A DNA stretch of 64,000 nt. Origin: Peribacillus alkalitolerans. Lineage in GTDB: Bacteria > Bacillota > Bacilli > Bacillales > DSM-1321. The first letter of the stretch is position 1; every line of letters begins with the position of its first letter. The notes under the pieces were generated by a model that saw only the letters and a program-made list of their open reading frames with translations, made no database searches and had not been told where the DNA came from. Made by a program: the position numbers and the translations under genes. Shown in pieces: positions 16,828 through 26,132 of the stretch. The stretch lies in assembly GCF_010882125.1 (NCBI RefSeq), contig NZ_JAAGVZ010000004.1, forward strand, positions 205,383 to 269,382, written 5' to 3'.

Positions 16828-17763
16828 TTACAAATCAATATTTATATCTTTTCTCTCTTCATCATCTGGTTGTATATAATCCTCTGGAACAAAGACGTCA
16901 AAGTGTCTATACATATTAACGAACTCTGCTGGTGCTAGTCCGCCATATTCGCCATCAAGATTGAGCTGCATTTTTTCAGTAGGTGTTACTTTAATTCTGT
17001 TCGCCTTTACATAAATCACATTCGGGTCTTTTGTATGTTCCCCACGAATAGCCAAAGTCGCAATTCGTATAAGCTCAGCTAAATTTGTCTTTTTCAAAAT
17101 TAACAAGGTGAACATGCCGTCGTTTAATGAAGCATCGGGAGCAAGGCGTTCAAAACCTCCAACTGAATTAGTGTTGGCTACAAGGAAAAGCATGATTTCC
17201 CCTTCAAATAGTTTGCCATCATATTCAATCGCCACTTCCGTTGCTTTGATGGAAGGGAGCATCTCAATTCCCTTCAGGTAGTATGCTAACTGGCCAAGCA
17301 TCGTTTTTAACTTACTCGGCACTTCGTAAGTCAACTCAGTCAAACGACCTCCACCTGCTATATTGATAAAGTATTTTTCGTTCATTTTACCGACATCAAT
17401 CGGCATGGTATGCCCTGCACAAATAATATCCACAGCCGCGTCCACTAATCGAGGGACATGGATTGCGCGAGCGAAGTCATTTGTTGTACCAACCGGGATA
17501 ATCCCAAGCTTCGGACGATACTCCGCATCCGCTAGTCCATTTACGACTTCATATATGGTTCCATCTCCGCCAGCTGCTATAACGACATCGTACTTACGTT
17601 CAATAGCAATTCTGGCTGCCTTTGTCGCGTCCCCTTCACATGTAGTAGCGTGACATGAAGCTTCGTATCCGGCTGCTTCTAGCTTCGCTAATACATCTGG
17701 TAAATGCTTGCGGATCGCTTCACGACCTGAGGTGGGATTATAAATCAAACGTGCTCTTTTCAT
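16828..17763 (-). CDS. dagK: Diacylglycerol kinase DagK
   Basis: 311 residues. A soluble lipid kinase that phosphorylates diacylglycerol to phosphatidic acid, recycling the diacylglycerol released during lipoteichoic acid synthesis. The nucleotide-binding motif AAGGDGTIYEVVNG and the following GIIPVGTTNDFARAI are diagnostic of the DAGK catalytic domain. NPTSG at the start is the usual first motif, and LNLDGEYGG near the end is the conserved structural motif. AGGA nine bases before ATG serves as SD. It follows gatB in the same direction but after a terminator, so it is probably transcribed separately. The location matches B. subtilis yerQ/dagK. Confidence 0.95.
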   Translation of the reverse strand: MKRARLIYNPTSGREAIRKHLPDVLAKLEAAGYEASCHATTCEGDATKAARIAIERKYDVVIAAGGDGTIYEVVNGLADAEYRPKLGIIPVGTTNDFARAIHVPRLVDAAVDIICAGHTMPIDVGKMNEKYFINIAGGGRLTELTYEVPSKLKTMLGQLAYYLKGIEMLPSIKATEVAIEYDGKLFEGEIMLFLVANTNSVGGFERLAPDASLNDGMFTLLILKKTNLAELIRIATLAIRGEHTKDPNVIYVKANRIKVTPTEKMQLNLDGEYGGLAPAEFVNMYRHFDVFVPEDYIQPDDEERKDINIDL

Positions 17764-17974
17764 TCTCCATCATCCTATATCGATAGAATTTTTCCATAAA
17801 TTTCATAGTACCTAACATTTCCATAAATTGCAAATATCTATTGTCCTATTATTTCTGGCTAGCGAAATAGATTATAATACTTTCCATCCATTTTTACCAT
17901 TAAAACTATCATCAATTCATTTCATCCAAATATTAAAATCCAGAGAGACAATAATTATTTTGAAATAATAAATA

Positions 17975-17999
17975 AAACCGCCCTCTAAAAGGGCGGTTT
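17975..17999 (-). terminator. Terminator of the gatCAB operon
   Basis: AAACCGCCCT / AGGGCGGTTT, a perfect 10-bp stem with a 5-base loop and TTATTTATT behind on the minus strand, six bases after gatB. Confidence 0.9.
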
Positions 18000-18005
18000 A
18001 CGAAG

Positions 18006-19436
18006 TCATCGTTTCTGAATTTCTTCCAATAGAATCTTATTCAGCAACTGTGGATTAGCTTGGCCTTTTGTTGCTTTCATCATTTGGCCGACTAGGAAGC
18101 CCACTGCTTTTTGTTTCCCTGCTTTGAAGTCTTCAATCGATTGAGGATTGTTGTCTAATGTTTCCGTGACAACTTGAAGCAATGCACCCTCGTCAGAGAT
18201 TTGAACAAGACCTTTTTCTTTGACAATGGATTCTGCATCCCCACCGCTTTCCACTAATTCTTTAAAGACGGTTTTTGCGATTTTCGAAGAGATGGTACCA
18301 TTTTCGATTAGCTTAATTAAACCAGCAAGATTTTCAGGCGTAAGAGCTATGTTTCCTAGTTCTTTTCCTTCTGCATTCAAATAGGCGGATACCTCTCCCA
18401 TGATCCAGTTTGATCCTTGCTTAGGATCTGCTCCTGCAGCAACTGTGGCTTCAAAGAAATCAGCCGTCTCTTTTGTCACAGTTAGGACCTGTGCGTCATA
18501 AGCTGGTAAGCCCCAATCTCCCATATAACGTTTCTGACGGGAATCAGGCAGTTCTGGAATTTCGGCACGAATACGTTCCTTCCACTCTTCATCAATGTAA
18601 AGGGAGACAAGATCTGGTTCAGGGAAATAACGGTAGTCATCTGAACCTTCTTTAACACGCATTAATAGGGTTTTTCCGGTCGCTTCATCAAAACGTCGTG
18701 TTTCTTGTTGGATTTCTCCACCTGCAGTCACGACTTCAATTTGCCTTTGTTGTTCGTACTCTAATCCTTTACGGACAAAGTTAAAAGAATTCAAGTTTTT
18801 CAATTCAGTCTTTGTCCCTAATTCTTTTTGACCGACAGGACGTATTGAAATGTTGGCATCACAACGTAGAGAACCTTCCTCCATTTTGCAATCGGAAACA
18901 CCGGTATATTGAATGATTGATTTTAACTTTTCTAAATATGCATAGGCCTCATCTGGTGTGCGGATATCTGGTTCAGATACAATCTCCACTAGTGGAGTAC
19001 CTTGACGGTTATAATCAACTAACGAATATCCGTCGTTTGTGTGTGTCAACTTGCCAGCATCTTCTTCCATATGTAGGCGGGTAATTCCAATTTTCTTCTT
19101 ATATCCGTTAACCTCAATTTCAATCCAACCGTTCTCTCCAATTGGTTTATCGAATTGTGAGATTTGATATGCTTTTGGGTTGTCTGGATAAAAATAGTTT
19201 TTTCGATCAAATTTCGTATCTGTAGCTACTTCGCAATTCAATGCCATGGATGCTTTCATGGCATAGTCTACCGCTTTTTTGTTCACAACAGGTAATACTC
19301 CTGGATATCCAAGGTCGATTACACTAGTATTTGAATTCGGATCTGCACCGAAATGATTTGGACTTGATGAGAAAATTTTTGAATTCGTTTTCAGCTCGAC
19401 GTGTACTTCGAGACCGATGACCGTTTCAAACTCCAT
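18006..19436 (-). CDS. gatB: Asp/Glu-tRNA amidotransferase subunit B
   Basis: 476 residues from ATG 19436, exactly the B. subtilis length. GatB binds the misacylated tRNA, phosphorylates the acyl group and channels ammonia from GatA, making Gln-tRNA(Gln) and Asn-tRNA(Asn). [13 protein letters not shown] at the start, [22 protein letters not shown] and [14 protein letters not shown] form the kinase domain; the C-terminal 120 residues are the YqeY-like tRNA-binding tail with [17 protein letters not shown] at 19445 abuts the SD AAGGGG, whereas ATG 19436 has an 8-base spacer. It is the last gene of gatC-gatA-gatB. Confidence 0.97.
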   Translation of the reverse strand: MEFETVIGLEVHVELKTNSKIFSSSPNHFGADPNSNTSVIDLGYPGVLPVVNKKAVDYAMKASMALNCEVATDTKFDRKNYFYPDNPKAYQISQFDKPIGENGWIEIEVNGYKKKIGITRLHMEEDAGKLTHTNDGYSLVDYNRQGTPLVEIVSEPDIRTPDEAYAYLEKLKSIIQYTGVSDCKMEEGSLRCDANISIRPVGQKELGTKTELKNLNSFNFVRKGLEYEQQRQIEVVTAGGEIQQETRRFDEATGKTLLMRVKEGSDDYRYFPEPDLVSLYIDEEWKERIRAEIPELPDSRQKRYMGDWGLPAYDAQVLTVTKETADFFEATVAAGADPKQGSNWIMGEVSAYLNAEGKELGNIALTPENLAGLIKLIENGTISSKIAKTVFKELVESGGDAESIVKEKGLVQISDEGALLQVVTETLDNNPQSIEDFKAGKQKAVGFLVGQMMKATKGQANPQLLNKILLEEIQKR

Positions 19437-19448
19437 TACATTCACCCC

Positions 19449-20909
19449 TTACAATTGTGGCCTTTTTGTATGATGATCCGTCGCTTGCTCATAAGCATGA
19501 GCCACACGATATACGGTATTTTCGTCAAAATGCTTTCCAATAATCTGTAGCCCTAATGGTAGACCTTCGCAAGATAAACCACACGGAACAGAAATCCCTG
19601 GAACTCCTGCCAAGTTAACAGGAATCGTTAAAATATCATTTGCATACATTGTCAAAGGATCACTTGTTTTTTCTCCAATTTTAAAAGAAGGGGTTGGAGT
19701 AGTAGGACCGATAATGACATCATAGTTTTTGAATACTTCTTCAAAGTCGTTCTTAATTAACGTACGGACTTGCTGCGCCTTTTTGTAATAAGCATCATAG
19801 TAGCCAGAACTCAAGGCAAATGTACCAAGCATAATGCGGCGCTTCACTTCGTCACCGAACCCCTCAGCACGTGTCTTTTTATACATATCAAGCAAGCTCT
19901 CAGCATTCGAAGTTCTGTAACCATATCTGACTCCATCGAAACGAGCAAGATTTGCTGAAGCTTCTGAAGAAGATAGCAAGTAATAAGTTGCCAATGCATA
20001 TTTGGAATGCGGAAGCGATACCTCTTCCCAAGTAGCCCCTAGCCCTTCTAAAACCTTCAGTGCTTCTAGGACCGCATTTTTCGCTTCTTCACCGACACCC
20101 TCACCTAAGTACTCTTTTGGTACTGCAATACGCAGTCCTTTCACATCCCCAGTAAGTGATTCCCTAAAGTTTGGTACACCAATATTAGCAGATGTCCCGT
20201 CTAACGGGTCTACACCAGAAATTGCTTGAAGTAAATAGGCATTGTCTTCTACTGTCCTAGTAATAGGTCCGATTTGGTCAAGGGATGAAGCGAATGCAAT
20301 CAACCCAAAACGTGACACGCGACCATATGTAGGTTTTAGCCCTACAACTCCACAATAGGCTGCTGGTTGGCGGATAGAGCCACCTGTGTCGGATCCTAGA
20401 GAGAATAAAACTTCACCAGCCGCCACGGACGCTGCTGATCCACCAGAAGATCCACCAGGTACATAATCCAAATTCCAAGGGTTATGAACAGTCTTGTAGG
20501 CAGAATTTTCATTAGAAGATCCCATTGCGAACTCATCCATATTCAGTTTCCCAATATTTACAGCATCTGCCTGGTGAAGTTTTTGAACAACCGATGCATC
20601 ATAAATCGGCTCAAAATTCTCTAAAATTTTACTGCCACTAGTCGTCCGCAAATCTTTCGTGACTATATTGTCCTTTATGCCGATTGGCATTCCGAATAAT
20701 AATCCTAAATCTTGATCGGTAGTCAATTTTTCATCTAGCGTTTTAGCTTGTTTTCTCGCCTGTTCTTCATTCAATGCAAGAAATGCCTGAACTTGTCCAT
20801 CCACAGATTGAATTCTCTTGTAGGACTCATCGACCAGATCAGTAACTTTTATTTCTTTCTTATATAAAAACTCATGAAGCTCTGACATTTTATATGTAAA
20901 TAATGACAT
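19449..20909 (-). CDS. gatA: Asp/Glu-tRNA amidotransferase subunit A (amidase)
   Basis: 486 residues. Releases ammonia from glutamine for the GatCAB transamidation. The amidase-signature triad is present: Lys79 in GIKDN, the cis-Ser in [15 protein letters not shown], and the nucleophile Ser in [13 protein letters not shown]. The C-terminal GPTTPTPSF and [10 protein letters not shown] stretches are typical. AAGGGGG lies six bases before ATG. The gene follows gatC by 11 bp and precedes gatB by 12 bp, so the three subunits are co-transcribed. Confidence 0.98.
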   Translation of the reverse strand: MSLFTYKMSELHEFLYKKEIKVTDLVDESYKRIQSVDGQVQAFLALNEEQARKQAKTLDEKLTTDQDLGLLFGMPIGIKDNIVTKDLRTTSGSKILENFEPIYDASVVQKLHQADAVNIGKLNMDEFAMGSSNENSAYKTVHNPWNLDYVPGGSSGGSAASVAAGEVLFSLGSDTGGSIRQPAAYCGVVGLKPTYGRVSRFGLIAFASSLDQIGPITRTVEDNAYLLQAISGVDPLDGTSANIGVPNFRESLTGDVKGLRIAVPKEYLGEGVGEEAKNAVLEALKVLEGLGATWEEVSLPHSKYALATYYLLSSSEASANLARFDGVRYGYRTSNAESLLDMYKKTRAEGFGDEVKRRIMLGTFALSSGYYDAYYKKAQQVRTLIKNDFEEVFKNYDVIIGPTTPTPSFKIGEKTSDPLTMYANDILTIPVNLAGVPGISVPCGLSCEGLPLGLQIIGKHFDENTVYRVAHAYEQATDHHTKRPQL

Positions 20910-20920
20910 GGTTATCCCCC

Positions 20921-21211
20921 TTACTCCAAGATGGAAGGTACTCTTATATACCCATCTTTACTATCAGGTGCGTTTTTCACAACTTGTTCTACAGGTAGGC
21001 CTTGTTTAGCTTCATCCTCACGGAACACATTTTTAATATCTAAAACATGTGTTGTAGGTTTGACACCTGTCGTATCTAGCTCATTTAATTGTTCTGCAAA
21101 CCCTATGATTGCATCCAGGTTCTTCGCAAATAATTGGGCTTCCTCTTCTGTTATGGCCAATCTCGCTAAATTAGCCACGTGTTTTACCTGATCAAGAGAA
21201 ATACGTGACAT
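20921..21211 (-). CDS. gatC: Asp/Glu-tRNA amidotransferase subunit C
   Basis: 96 residues, normal length. A small scaffold that wraps around the GatA-GatB interface. [16 protein letters not shown] at the start and LREDEA-like FREDEAKQG in the second half are the family signatures. First gene of the operon; SD AGGTGGAGG overlaps two possible alignments before ATG 21211. Confidence 0.96.
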   Translation of the reverse strand: MSRISLDQVKHVANLARLAITEEEAQLFAKNLDAIIGFAEQLNELDTTGVKPTTHVLDIKNVFREDEAKQGLPVEQVVKNAPDSKDGYIRVPSILE

Positions 21212-21250
21212 ATCCCTCCACCTCCTGTGTTTGTCCTTTAAATATTATTG

Positions 21251-21280
21251 ATAATACCAGACTTTCACGCGCTAAAGCAA
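21251..21280 (-). promoter_or_regulatory. Putative promoter of gatCAB
   Basis: Minus strand TTGCTT (21280-21275), an 18-bp spacer and TATTAT (21256-21251), about 40 bases before gatC. The -35 box is imperfect. I see no T-box leader here. Confidence 0.4.
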
Positions 21281-21430
21281 CAGTTCTCAGATTTCTTATT
21301 TTTCTTTATTTTTCCTATCCTTTAATTGTATCACGGACTAGCTACCAAAAAGCAAAAAGCGACAATTTATCTACATATTAACTACAACTTTCTACAATCC
21401 TTAAAATATTGGAGAATATTGTCCAGGAAA

Positions 21431-21464
21431 TATTGTCGAAAAATTGTCGAAAATCTGCTATTAT
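21431..21464 (+). promoter_or_regulatory. Extended -10 promoter of putP with repeated TTGTC upstream
   Basis: TGCTATTAT (21456-21464) is an extended -10 box. Upstream, ATTGTC occurs three times (near 21418, 21432 and 21443), and one copy, TTGTCG at 21433-21438, serves as a rather distant -35 (20 bp). The direct repeats could bind an activator. B. subtilis opuE at this locus has both SigA and SigB promoters; I do not recognise a SigB site here. Confidence 0.4.
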
Positions 21465-21545
21465 GGTCTAAGCAGGGGAATCCTATGGGATGGAAAAGAG
21501 GAATTCTGCGGTCAGCAAGAAAAATACATATAAGGAAGTGATAGT

Positions 21546-23021
21546 TTGGAAACAGGAGAATTAATTTCAATTGGTATTTATTTTGTGGCCATGTTGATGA
21601 TTGGATTCTATGCCTACAAAAAATCAACTAATAACATCGAAGGCTTTATGCTAGGGGATCGTGGAATTGGGCCTGCAGTAACTGCATTATCAGCAGGGGC
21701 TGCTGATATGAGTGGTTGGTTACTAATGGGTTTACCAGGCGCAATGTACACAACTGGTCTTGCAAGCGCTTGGCTAGCGATCGGCTTAACAATCGGAGCA
21801 TATTTAAACTATGTCCTTGTAGCTCCTCGTCTTCGTACTTATACTGAAGTTGCTAACAACTCCATTACGATTCCTGACTTCTTTGAGAATCGTTTTATGG
21901 ACAAATCAAGAATCCTAAGATTTGTCTCTGCAATTGTAATTATTATTTTCTTTACCCTTTATACATCTGCAGGATTTGTATCTGGTGGAACTCTTTTTGA
22001 AAGCGCATTCGGAATCGACTACAAAGTTGGTTTATTCGTAACAGCTGCTGTTGTCATTACCTACACATTATTTGGGGGATTCTTAGCTGTAAGTTTAACG
22101 GACTTCGTTCAAGGTCTAATCATGTTCTTAGCGTTAATCTTGGTTCCTATTGTTACTTTAATGCAATTGGACAATCCTGCTTCTGCAATTGAAACAATGA
22201 AGCAAGTTAATCCAGACGTGATGAACATATTCAAAGGAACAACTTTTATCGGAATAATGTCATTAATGGCTTGGGGACTAGGATATTTTGGTCAGCCCCA
22301 TATCATCGTCCGTTTCATGGCTATTACGCATGTTAGGGAATTAAAGTCTGCAAGACGTATCGGAATCGGTTGGATGATTGTAACTGTTGTTGGTGCTATG
22401 GCTACTGGTTTAGCTGGATTAGCATATATTACAGCAACAAATCAAGACTTGTCTGATCCTGAAACGATATTTATTTTCTTATCTCAAGTATTATTCCATC
22501 CTTTAATTTCTGGTGTATTATTAGCTGCAATCTTAGCTGCGATCATGAGCACAATTTCTTCTCAATTACTAGTTACATCTAGTGCATTGACTGAAGACTT
22601 CTATAGAACTTTCTTGAAAAAAGAAGCATCAGACAAAGAACTTGTTTTCATCGGTAGACTATCCGTTTTTATTGTAGCAGTAGTTTCATTAGCACTATCT
22701 TTAACACCAAATGATACGATCCTTAACCTAGTCGGTAATGCTTGGGCTGGATTCGGATCTGCTTTCGGACCAGCGATTCTTCTAAGTCTGTTTTGGAAAC
22801 GTATGAACAGATGGGGCGCACTTGCAGGTATGGTAGCTGGTGCTGTGACAGTTATCATTTGGATTTCCATTGAAGCATTAAAAACTACAATGTACGAAAT
22901 GATTCCAGGATTTATCATTAGTTTACTTGCAATCATTGTGGTTAGCTTAATCACTGAAAAACCGAGCAAAACGATTGAAGTGACTTTCGATGAAATGGAA
23001 GAAAAGCTTCAAGAAAAATAA
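21546..23021 (+). CDS. putP: Sodium/proline symporter PutP (OpuE-like)
   Basis: 491 residues starting at TTG 21546 with AAGGAAGTGA upstream. An integral membrane protein of the SSS family with 12-13 hydrophobic helices. The [27 protein letters not shown]-type opening of helix 2 and [11 protein letters not shown] in the middle are characteristic of proline permeases, the Ser/Gly cluster forming the sodium and proline sites. The same chromosomal place in B. subtilis, divergent from gatCAB, is held by opuE, an osmoregulated proline transporter, so osmoprotection is as likely as catabolic uptake. pruA, the proline-oxidation dehydrogenase, lies 7 kb away in a separate unit. Confidence 0.93.
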   Translation: [491 protein letters not shown]

Positions 23022-23026
23022 GCTTA

Positions 23027-23066
23027 AAAAAGGGAAATGGGGATTCGACTCCATTTCCTTTTTTTA
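23027..23066 (+). terminator. Terminator of putP
   Basis: GGGAAATGG / CCATTTCC, extended by A and T runs on each side, with TTTTTTT behind; begins six bases after the putP stop codon. Confidence 0.9.
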
Positions 23067-23199
23067 TTACCTACGTTTATGAATTTAGATCTATGAACTA
23101 TAGATACACAAATCAAACTTATTAATAAAAAGGTGATTTACATGACTAACCTCAAAATATTTTATGCACCTAGGGGGCGTACATTTAGTGATTCATTTA

Positions 23200-24186
23200 T
23201 TAGGATTTGTTGTTATGTTCCACATTAATGACGACATTTCCCTTCTTGTGTCCTTTCTCGACATATCTATGTGCTTCAACTATCTCTTCAAGTTCATAGT
23301 ATCTATCAATGACCACTTTTAACTTCCCCATCTCAACAAGATCTTTAAGGAAGCTTAGTGCTTCAGAAGTTTCAGGTGAATTACGACTCAATATTAATTT
23401 CTTGCTGCTAGTCAAATTAGTCCATAGCATTCGAACACTTGGTAGCGGTTCAGTGATATTTATATAGGTACCGTCCTTCTTTAACAATTTCATACAAGCT
23501 GAAAAGGAGCTCTTGTTTACCGCTTCAAAGATAACATCATACGTCTCGTCTGTCCTAGAAAAATCTTCTGTTGTGTAATCAATTACCTGGTCGGCTCCAA
23601 GTGATTTTACCAATTCCACATTTGCAGTACTGCATACCCCTGTAACGTTTGCTCCGAAATACTTGGCGATCTGCACTGCATAACTTCCTACACTTCCTGA
23701 AGCACCATAAACAAGAACCCTTTGGCTGCTCTGAATATTAGCTTTTCTTAGAAAATATAATGCTGTGCGTGCTCCTATTGGAATGGCAGCGGCTTCTGCA
23801 TAAGTTATATTGGAAGGTTTAATAGATACAGGGCCATCTTCTGGCAGACACTTATACTCGGCGTAAGCACCAAAACCCACCAAAGATGCAGCAAAAACCT
23901 GGTCACCTTCCTTAAACCTTTTGACATCCTTCCCAACTGACTCAACTTCTCCAGCTAACTCCATCCCCAATATCTCTTTTTTGGGTTGTCTGAAACCAAG
24001 AGTTATTCGGGCAGGGAGCCAAAAAGCGGGAGGAACTGTAAAACTCCTCGACCGAATATCTGCTACTGTTACAGTTGTCGCTTTTACTTTTACCAAAATT
24101 TCATTTTCCTTAGGAATCGGCTTTTCTACCTCTTTCAGTTGAAGGACGTCTGGGGGGCCGTACTTTGAGTACACAATTGCTTTCAT
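23200..24186 (-). CDS. NAD(P)-dependent alcohol dehydrogenase / quinone oxidoreductase (MDR superfamily)
   Basis: 328 residues. Residues 1-110 form the GroES-like domain; [30 protein letters not shown] is the NADPH-binding Rossmann turn. The catalytic and structural zinc Cys residues of true alcohol dehydrogenases are missing, so it belongs to the zinc-independent quinone-oxidoreductase or enoyl-reductase side of the superfamily. It would reduce quinones or activated alkenes in the cytosol. SD AGGTGGG. Isolated gene with no operon partner. Confidence 0.8.
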   Translation of the reverse strand: MKAIVYSKYGPPDVLQLKEVEKPIPKENEILVKVKATTVTVADIRSRSFTVPPAFWLPARITLGFRQPKKEILGMELAGEVESVGKDVKRFKEGDQVFAASLVGFGAYAEYKCLPEDGPVSIKPSNITYAEAAAIPIGARTALYFLRKANIQSSQRVLVYGASGSVGSYAVQIAKYFGANVTGVCSTANVELVKSLGADQVIDYTTEDFSRTDETYDVIFEAVNKSSFSACMKLLKKDGTYINITEPLPSVRMLWTNLTSSKKLILSRNSPETSEALSFLKDLVEMGKLKVVIDRYYELEEIVEAHRYVEKGHKKGNVVINVEHNNKS

Positions 24187-24319
24187 TTACCCACCTCTAA
24201 TTCGTATATTCATTAATAGCATACGAATCATATGAATAATTAGAACTATGGTTTACTCTTGAATAACTGTTCTTCTTGCCCCTTAATCAATGAAGCCCTC
24301 TCCAGTATCCAAACCGTAA

Positions 24320-24342
24320 AAAGGTCACTTGGTATGATCTTT
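24320..24342 (-). terminator. Terminator of the LysM-amidase gene
   Basis: Minus-strand stem AAAGATCA / TGACCTTT (one G-U) with a 7-base loop and TTACGG behind the T-run; 17 bases after the stop codon. Confidence 0.65.
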
Positions 24343-24358
24343 AAAATCGAGCATTTGT

Positions 24359-25345
24359 TTATTCCACTGATGAAATGATTTTTTGCATTTCACGCGACAC
24401 TTTTGGATAAAAATGGTTTATTGCACTATTTGTGGAATTACCATTGAAGAATCCCGTGCCTGGACAAGTTTTCACGTTATACTTTGTACCTTTATCTAAC
24501 ACTCTTTCCCCAGTTTTCAAATTCCACCAATGATGATAAGTGATACTATCTAAAGAAGGGGTTAGTCCAAATTTTATACAAAGTAATGCTGTAATATAAA
24601 CAATTGATTCCTTTTGTTCCTCAGTCATTACATCTTGCCCTATATCAAAGTTTCCAACATTTTCGATTGCTATCCCTACAGAATTAGCCTTATATCCAAT
24701 TGAACCTTCGGGAGTTATGTTAAATGGTCGAGAAACTGCTATTTTCCCATCAGGAAATGTAGTAAGGTTTTGTGCGATATTTTTCCAGCCTTTATTTCTA
24801 ACATGATAATTCTCCATACCCATTAACATTTTAAAATGATTAGAACCATTAAAGTTCTTGTATGACGGTAACCAGGTGTGATGATGTTGGATAATACTTA
24901 TTTTTCTATTAAACTTATGGTGAAATAACCAGGTCCTAAATTCCTCCCTTGTCATAAGAATATATTGCCCTTGCATTGCCACTCTTTTAGGGGAAATCTT
25001 TAAGATTTGCCCAGTATATATCTGTTCAGATGAAAGTCTATTTATTGTTTTTATTGTTTCGACTGAAGAATTATAGGTTGCTGATAACTTATTTAATGTA
25101 TCTCCAGCAACAACTTTATACTTAATCGGAATCCACAATTTCTGCCCAACTAATAATGAGCTTGATTGCAATCCATTGGTAACTATTAAATTTTCTACTG
25201 AAGTTTCATATACATTTGCTAATCCAGGTAATGTATCACCAGATTTAACTACATAAACATTGCTTGGGTCATTAACAGAGGCATTAGCAGGAGATAGATT
25301 TATTAGTATATTTATAATCAAACCAAACACAAAATTTTTTTTCAT
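24359..25345 (-). CDS. Secreted LysM-containing N-acetylmuramoyl-L-alanine amidase
   Basis: 328 residues from ATG 25345, with GAGG nine bases upstream; a GTG at 25360 is too close to the SD. Residues 1-22 are a signal peptide ending SPANA. Two LysM modules follow (about 27-71 and 72-115), then an Amidase_2/PGRP-type zinc domain (about 130-310). Likely zinc ligands are in IIQHHHTW and in YHHWWNLKTG, with Cys in KTCPGTGFF. It should cleave the bond between MurNAc and L-Ala in peptidoglycan, outside the cell. It is divergent from the SigV-like/RsiV-like pair, which responds to cell-wall attack in B. subtilis; a functional link is inference. Confidence 0.85.
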   Translation of the reverse strand: MKKNFVFGLIINILINLSPANASVNDPSNVYVVKSGDTLPGLANVYETSVENLIVTNGLQSSSLLVGQKLWIPIKYKVVAGDTLNKLSATYNSSVETIKTINRLSSEQIYTGQILKISPKRVAMQGQYILMTREEFRTWLFHHKFNRKISIIQHHHTWLPSYKNFNGSNHFKMLMGMENYHVRNKGWKNIAQNLTTFPDGKIAVSRPFNITPEGSIGYKANSVGIAIENVGNFDIGQDVMTEEQKESIVYITALLCIKFGLTPSLDSITYHHWWNLKTGERVLDKGTKYNVKTCPGTGFFNGNSTNSAINHFYPKVSREMQKIISSVE

Positions 25346-25515
25346 ATCTTTTATCCTCACTTAATGTGTTGTCAGCCATTTGAAAAATATTAAAGTTATA
25401 ATTTAATTTTAGTTTGTAAAATCATAATAAGATTATTCTATTTATCGATTATTACCATAAAACAAAGGTCCATTTCTTCATTGAAAAGGACAAATTACGT
25501 TGGATAGTTACCCCA

Positions 25516-25548
25516 AAAAGTTGGCAGGTGTCAGCTTTTTTATTTTTT
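25516..25548 (+). terminator. Orphan terminator upstream of the ECF sigma gene
   Basis: AAAAAGTTGGC (25516-25526) pairs with GTCAGCTTTTT (25531-25541) through two G-U pairs and has TTATTTTTTT behind. No plus-strand gene lies upstream for 2.5 kb, so either it ends an unrecognised RNA or it insulates the sigma-factor promoter directly behind it. Confidence 0.6.
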
Positions 25549-25550
25549 TA

Positions 25551-25577
25551 AAACTTTTTGCTATACCTACACGTTTA
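25551..25577 (+). promoter_or_regulatory. Putative ECF-type autoregulated promoter of the SigV-like gene
   Basis: AAAACTTTTT (25551-25560) and CGTTTA (25573-25578) resemble the ECF consensus, an AAC-T-run -35 and a CGT-starting -10, with about 17 bases between AAC and CGT. Its position 50 bp before the sigma gene fits autoregulation. The first base of the -35 consensus (TGAAAC) is not matched. Confidence 0.45.
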
Positions 25578-25624
25578 GTTAATGTACTACATAAAGGATA
25601 CGTATCTAAAAAGGAGCCTTATTG

Positions 25625-26110
25625 ATGAAGGGGAATACAGACTTAGAAAACACACTAATTGATATGATAATGGAGAATAAGGAGGATTTTTATAGATTGG
25701 CCTATAGCTATGTGAAAAACTCTAATGATGCACTGGATATATTACAAGACTCAATACAGAAAGCTATCTCTTCAAAAGAAAGGTTGAGAAATGACCTATC
25801 TATAAAAAGTTGGTTTTATAGAATAGTGGTCAATACATCTTTAGATTTATTAAGGAAAAAGAAAAAAATTCAATTAGTAGATGAGGAAACCATGCAAGTC
25901 TACAGTTCTGGAGTTAATGATGTATACCATGACATTGATTTAGAAAGGTCTTTAGAAACATTACCACCACAGTATCGGAGTGTAATTGTACTTCGTTATT
26001 TTGAGGATTTAAAAATCGAGGAAGTAGCTGAAATATTACAAGAAAACGAGAACACGATCAAAACAAGGCTATATAAAGCATTAAAAATGTTACGGATCAA
26101 AATGGTTTGA
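25625..26110 (+). CDS. sigV: ECF sigma factor, SigV-like
   Basis: 161 residues from ATG 25625, with AAGGAG eight bases upstream; a TTG at 25622 is also possible. Region 2 is YSYVKNSNDALDILQDSIQKAI with SWFYRIVVNTSLDLLRKKKK; region 4 is LPPQYRSVIVLRYFEDLKIEEVAEILQENENTIKTRLYKALKML, the standard -35-binding helix-turn-helix. With an RsiV-like anti-sigma gene 22 bp downstream, this is most like B. subtilis SigV, which directs lysozyme resistance genes. SigV itself is known to recognise TGAAAC/CGTC promoters. The symbol is by similarity, and other ECF groups remain possible. Confidence 0.75.
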   Translation: MKGNTDLENTLIDMIMENKEDFYRLAYSYVKNSNDALDILQDSIQKAISSKERLRNDLSIKSWFYRIVVNTSLDLLRKKKKIQLVDEETMQVYSSGVNDVYHDIDLERSLETLPPQYRSVIVLRYFEDLKIEEVAEILQENENTIKTRLYKALKMLRIKMV

Positions 26111-26132
26111 TATTCCGATTAGGAGGAGAAAA

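Noticed and set aside
21212..21545. Possible T-box leader for gatCAB or putP
   Set aside because: No AGGGTGGNACCGCG-like T-box core and no specifier stem could be found.
23142..23228. 28-codon plus-strand frame with AGGTGATT upstream, overlapping the end of the dehydrogenase gene
   Set aside because: It overlaps a real gene on the other strand, has no terminator or promoter, and its product has no recognisable feature.
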